Source of the DNA: Cupriavidus sp. UYMMa02A
Lineage (GTDB): Bacteria > Pseudomonadota > Gammaproteobacteria > Burkholderiales > Burkholderiaceae
Assembly: GCA_001725945.1 (NCBI GenBank)
Contig: LRMT01000125.1
Span: 164,875 to 228,874 of the forward strand
Reading direction: 5' to 3'
Length of the DNA stretch: 64,000 nt
Shown here: positions 61,726-64,000 of the stretch, in pieces
Position numbering within the stretch: the stretch's first letter is position 1
How the letters are laid out: each line of letters begins with the position of its first letter
Made by a program: the position numbers and the translations under genes
Notes under the pieces: generated by a model
Seen by the model: only the letters and a program-made list of their open reading frames with translations
Database searches by the model: none
What the model was told of the DNA's origin: nothing

Positions 61726-64000
61726 CTACTGGCGGACCGAGAAGTCGACCCGGTTCGGGGCCCCCTTGTCCTTGATGCCTTCGGCGTCCAGATGCGGCGC
61801 AGTCAGGAACAACCGGTCCTCAGGCACCTTGCCGTCACGCTCCATCGCCTGCTTGACGACCAGCGCGCGCTGGTCGGCCAGGTGCCGGAGATCAGTCTCG
61901 GAGACCGTGGCATTCGCCATCAGCAACTTCTCCATTTCCTCGGTCGACAACGATTTGGCCAGGCCGATGAAATTGCGCGGCTTCTTCATCGAGGCGCGCT
62001 TGTAGACTTCTTCGAGATACTTCGGATATTCCTGCTTCGACACCTTCACATCGGCGCCCTGCTCGCCGGCCTCGCTGTCGCCGGCTTCGTCGCCTTCCTG
62101 TGCGCTCTTGCGCAGGGCGCGCCGCTTCTGCTCGGCCACGCGGGCATCGAGCCACGCACGGCGCGCGCCGGCTTCGTCGGTGGCGGGGTCGATGCGGCCG
62201 CTGATCTCGAGCTTCAGCGAAGGCCGGTCGTTGAGTGCCTTGGCAACGGTAGCAATCTTCTCCTTCGCGGCGGGCGTGAGCGTCGCCGTGCCCGGTACAA
62301 ATTCGACATAGCCGAGTTCCTCGCCGCTGCCGCCGCCGAATGCCGAGGAGATCAACGCGAACGGCGAGGTAATCGCCTTGGCCAGCAGGTTCACGATCAC
62401 CCGCCCGATCACGCCGCCGATGCTGAACTCCGGGTCCGACAGCGAACCGGACACGGGCAGGTTCACGTCGATCACGCCGTTGCGGTCCTTGAGCAGCGAC
62501 ACGGCCAGCAGGACAGGCAGCTTGGTCGCGTCGGGACTGTCGACCTTGTCGCCGAACGTGAGTTGATCGAGGTACAGATGGTTGGTCGCATCGAGCTTGC
62601 CGTGATCGATCTTGTAGGCCACGTCCACGGTCAGCTTGCCCTTGGTGATCGGGTACCCGGCGTACTTGGCCGCATACGGCGTCAGGCGCGTGAGTTCCAC
62701 GCCCGAAGCCTTTGCGGCGATATCGAGAAAAAGCTGCTCACCGAGCGGATTGATCTTGCCGTTGATACTGACCGGCGCGTCGTCATCGAGCCGGCCATTG
62801 AGCACAAGATCTGCCGGCGTCGGGTCGCCTGACGAGACCTTTGACACCGAACCCTTCATGCCGGTCAGGTTACGCTGGAGTTCGGCGGACGAAGAAATCC
62901 GAGAAATTGATATTGCCCTTGTCCAGCGACACGCCGCCGATGCGCACCTCCGGCTTCGGTCCTGCAGCGGCGGGCTGCGCCGGCGGCGGGACCGGTGCGA
63001 CGCCGCGGGGGCCGAAGCCGGATTCGCCTGCGTCAGGCTGGTGGCCGGCTGCGCCTCGCCCTTGGCAGCGCCGCCTGCCATCACGTCCTGCAGGTTCAGG
63101 CGCCCGTTCGCGTTCAGGATGACGCGCGCATAGAAGTCCGACAGCGCGATATTGTTCAGACCCACGCGCATCGGCCCCTTGCTGTCATCCAGGCTGAAAT
63201 CGATGCCCGAAACGGCGAGCGAGCGCCAGCGCAGGAAATCGTCGCCGGTCACGCGGTCCACCGTGCGCACATTGGCCATCTGCGCGTTGCCCGCGAAGCG
63301 CGCGGCAATCGGCTTGCCCGGCGGCGCGTTGACGGCCAGACTGCCCTTGACGGTGACCGTGCCGCTGCGCAGCGCCGCGTTGAGGCGCTCGCCCACATAG
63401 GGCTGCACTGGCGCCAGGTCGACCTCGCGCAGGTCAAGCTGGAGCTGGCTGGCCGGCGCGGCTGGCAACACGTTGCCTTCCATGTTGATCACGCCGCGCC
63501 TGCCCGATTCGGCATGCAGCTTGACCGGCACCGCCGCAGGGGTCAGCGGCCATGCAATGACGCCCGTGGTCAGGCCGATATTGCGGTACTGGTGGATGAC
63601 CGGCCGGCCGCGGTTGAGCTCGGCCGGCGCATAGTCGGCCAGGCGTGCCGTGCCGCCGTCGAGCCCGACCTTGCCGATCCGTACCTTCCAGCCGCCAGGG
63701 GCAGGGCTGGCGCCATTGGCCACGGCCGGCTGTGCGGATGGCTGCTTGCGTTCGACCTCGGCCTGCCGTGCCGACTCGCTGGCCCAGATGCGGGCCATTT
63801 CCAGCAGTTGTCCGCGGTAGTCCCGCGTCGCCGCGATTTGCGGCTTGGCGAGCGTGAGCTGGCCGGCCTCAAAGGTCTGTTTCGCCAGGTCCAGGCCGAA
63901 ATCTTCCAGCACCACCTTGTCCGCTTGCAGCAAGGGCAGGTTCGCGTCCCCGCTGTCGGTCTCGCGCGCACGCCGGGCACGGCTGGCGCGCTCGGCCCGC
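61726..64000 (-). CDS. DUF748 (AsmA-like) protein, N-terminus beyond the window
   Basis: An open frame of about 758 codons that enters from the right edge and ends at 61726. It shows repeated beta-rich segments of DUF748 type, such as VSINGKINPLGEQLFLDIAA, ASGVELTRLTPYAAKYAGYP and DVNLPVSGSLSDPEFSIGGV. It then has a C-terminal OmpA-like stretch with TLTPAAKEKIATVAKALNDR and LKLEISGRIDP. The frame is shifted between about 63005 and 62895, where VSLDKGNINFSDFF-like sequence appears in another frame. AsmA-like proteins bridge the periplasm and are linked to outer-membrane lipid supply. The N-terminal part cannot be assessed. Confidence 0.8.
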   Translation of the reverse strand, partial: RAERASRARRARETDSGDANLPLLQADKVVLEDFGLDLAKQTFEAGQLTLAKPQIAATRDYRGQLLEMARIWASESARQAEVERKQPSAQPAVANGASPAPGGWKVRIGKVGLDGGTARLADYAPAELNRGRPVIHQYRNIGLTTGVIAWPLTPAAVPVKLHAESGRRGVINMEGNVLPAAPASQLQLDLREVDLAPVQPYVGERLNAALRSGTVTVKGSLAVNAPPGKPIAARFAGNAQMANVRTVDRVTGDDFLRWRSLAVSGIDFSLDDSKGPMRVGLNNIALSDFYARVILNANGRLNLQDVMAGGAAKGEAQPATSLTQANPASAPAASHRSRRRRSPPLQDRSRRCASAACRWTRAISISRISSSAELQRNLTGMKGSVSKVSSGDPTPADLVLNGRLDDDAPVSINGKINPLGEQLFLDIAAKASGVELTRLTPYAAKYAGYPITKGKLTVDVAYKIDHGKLDATNHLYLDQLTFGDKVDSPDATKLPVLLAVSLLKDRNGVIDVNLPVSGSLSDPEFSIGGVIGRVIVNLLAKAITSPFALISSAFGGGSGEELGYVEFVPGTATLTPAAKEKIATVAKALNDRPSLKLEISGRIDPATDEAGARRAWLDARVAEQKRRALRKSAQEGDEAGDSEAGEQGADVKVSKQEYPKYLEEVYKRASMKKPRNFIGLAKSLSTEEMEKLLMANATVSETDLRHLADQRALVVKQAMERDGKVPEDRLFLTAPHLDAEGIKDKGAPNRVDFSVRQ

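Overview
The window is GC-rich chromosomal DNA of a betaproteobacterium, most likely a Cupriavidus/Ralstonia-type member of the Burkholderiaceae. This rests on gene order and protein style: sixA-olsB-ppx/ppk-phoR-phoB-phoU-pstBACS-glmM-folP-ftsH-rlmE-yhbY-greA-carB-leuE-carA, a second-type infA, a CoxMNOP-like oxidase cluster and a CoA-linked aromatic-acid operon. No insertion sequence, prophage, CRISPR array or replication origin was seen. It reads as ordinary core chromosome plus three metabolic modules.

Layout. 1-2.6 kb: 5' part of a membrane diguanylate cyclase (truncated by the window edge), tRNA-Pro, a small membrane protein and infA. 2.8-15.4 kb: a phosphate block with sixA, an ornithine-lipid type acyltransferase (olsB-like), divergent ppx and ppk, and the pstSCAB-phoU-phoB-phoR operon. 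PhoB boxes (7-bp repeats with an 11-bp period) lie in front of olsB, ppx, ppk and pstS, so phosphate uptake, polyphosphate turnover and phosphorus-free lipid synthesis look like one regulon. 15.5-27.8 kb: housekeeping genes glmM, folP, ftsH, rlmE, yhbY, greA, carB, leuE, carA. 28.2-36.1 kb: a CoA-ester aromatic degradation operon (RidA, thioesterase, benzoate-CoA-ligase family enzyme, acyl-CoA dehydrogenase, enoyl-CoA hydratase, SDR, flavin monooxygenase/OYE fusion). It best fits 2-aminobenzoate (anthranilate) via 2-aminobenzoyl-CoA, with salicylyl-CoA as the alternative. 36.3-43.2 kb: prpE, mltD, gloB, a methyltransferase, rnhA, dnaQ, tRNA-Val. 43.3-46.2 kb: an unrecognised broken gene and a second diguanylate cyclase. 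46.2-53.7 kb: a glycerol-type ABC transporter (glpSTPQUV) divergent from a DeoR-family regulator (glpR), whose stop overlaps the start of a MarR-type gene. 53.8-59.9 kb: a DUF2252 protein and a coxMNOP-like haem-copper oxidase cluster with two subunit III genes. 60.2-64 kb: a paralogue of the 1.3-kb membrane protein, two tiny membrane proteins, rubredoxin, and a DUF748 (AsmA-like) protein that runs off the right edge.

Quality warning. About twenty genes, including essential ones (ftsH, carB) and most of the metabolic operons, carry one or more single-base frame changes. Nearly all can be repaired by restoring one G or C, often inside a short G/C run, and the repaired lengths return to multiples of three and to normal family lengths. 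I therefore treat them as probable sequencing or assembly errors and annotate the whole genes, noting each break.
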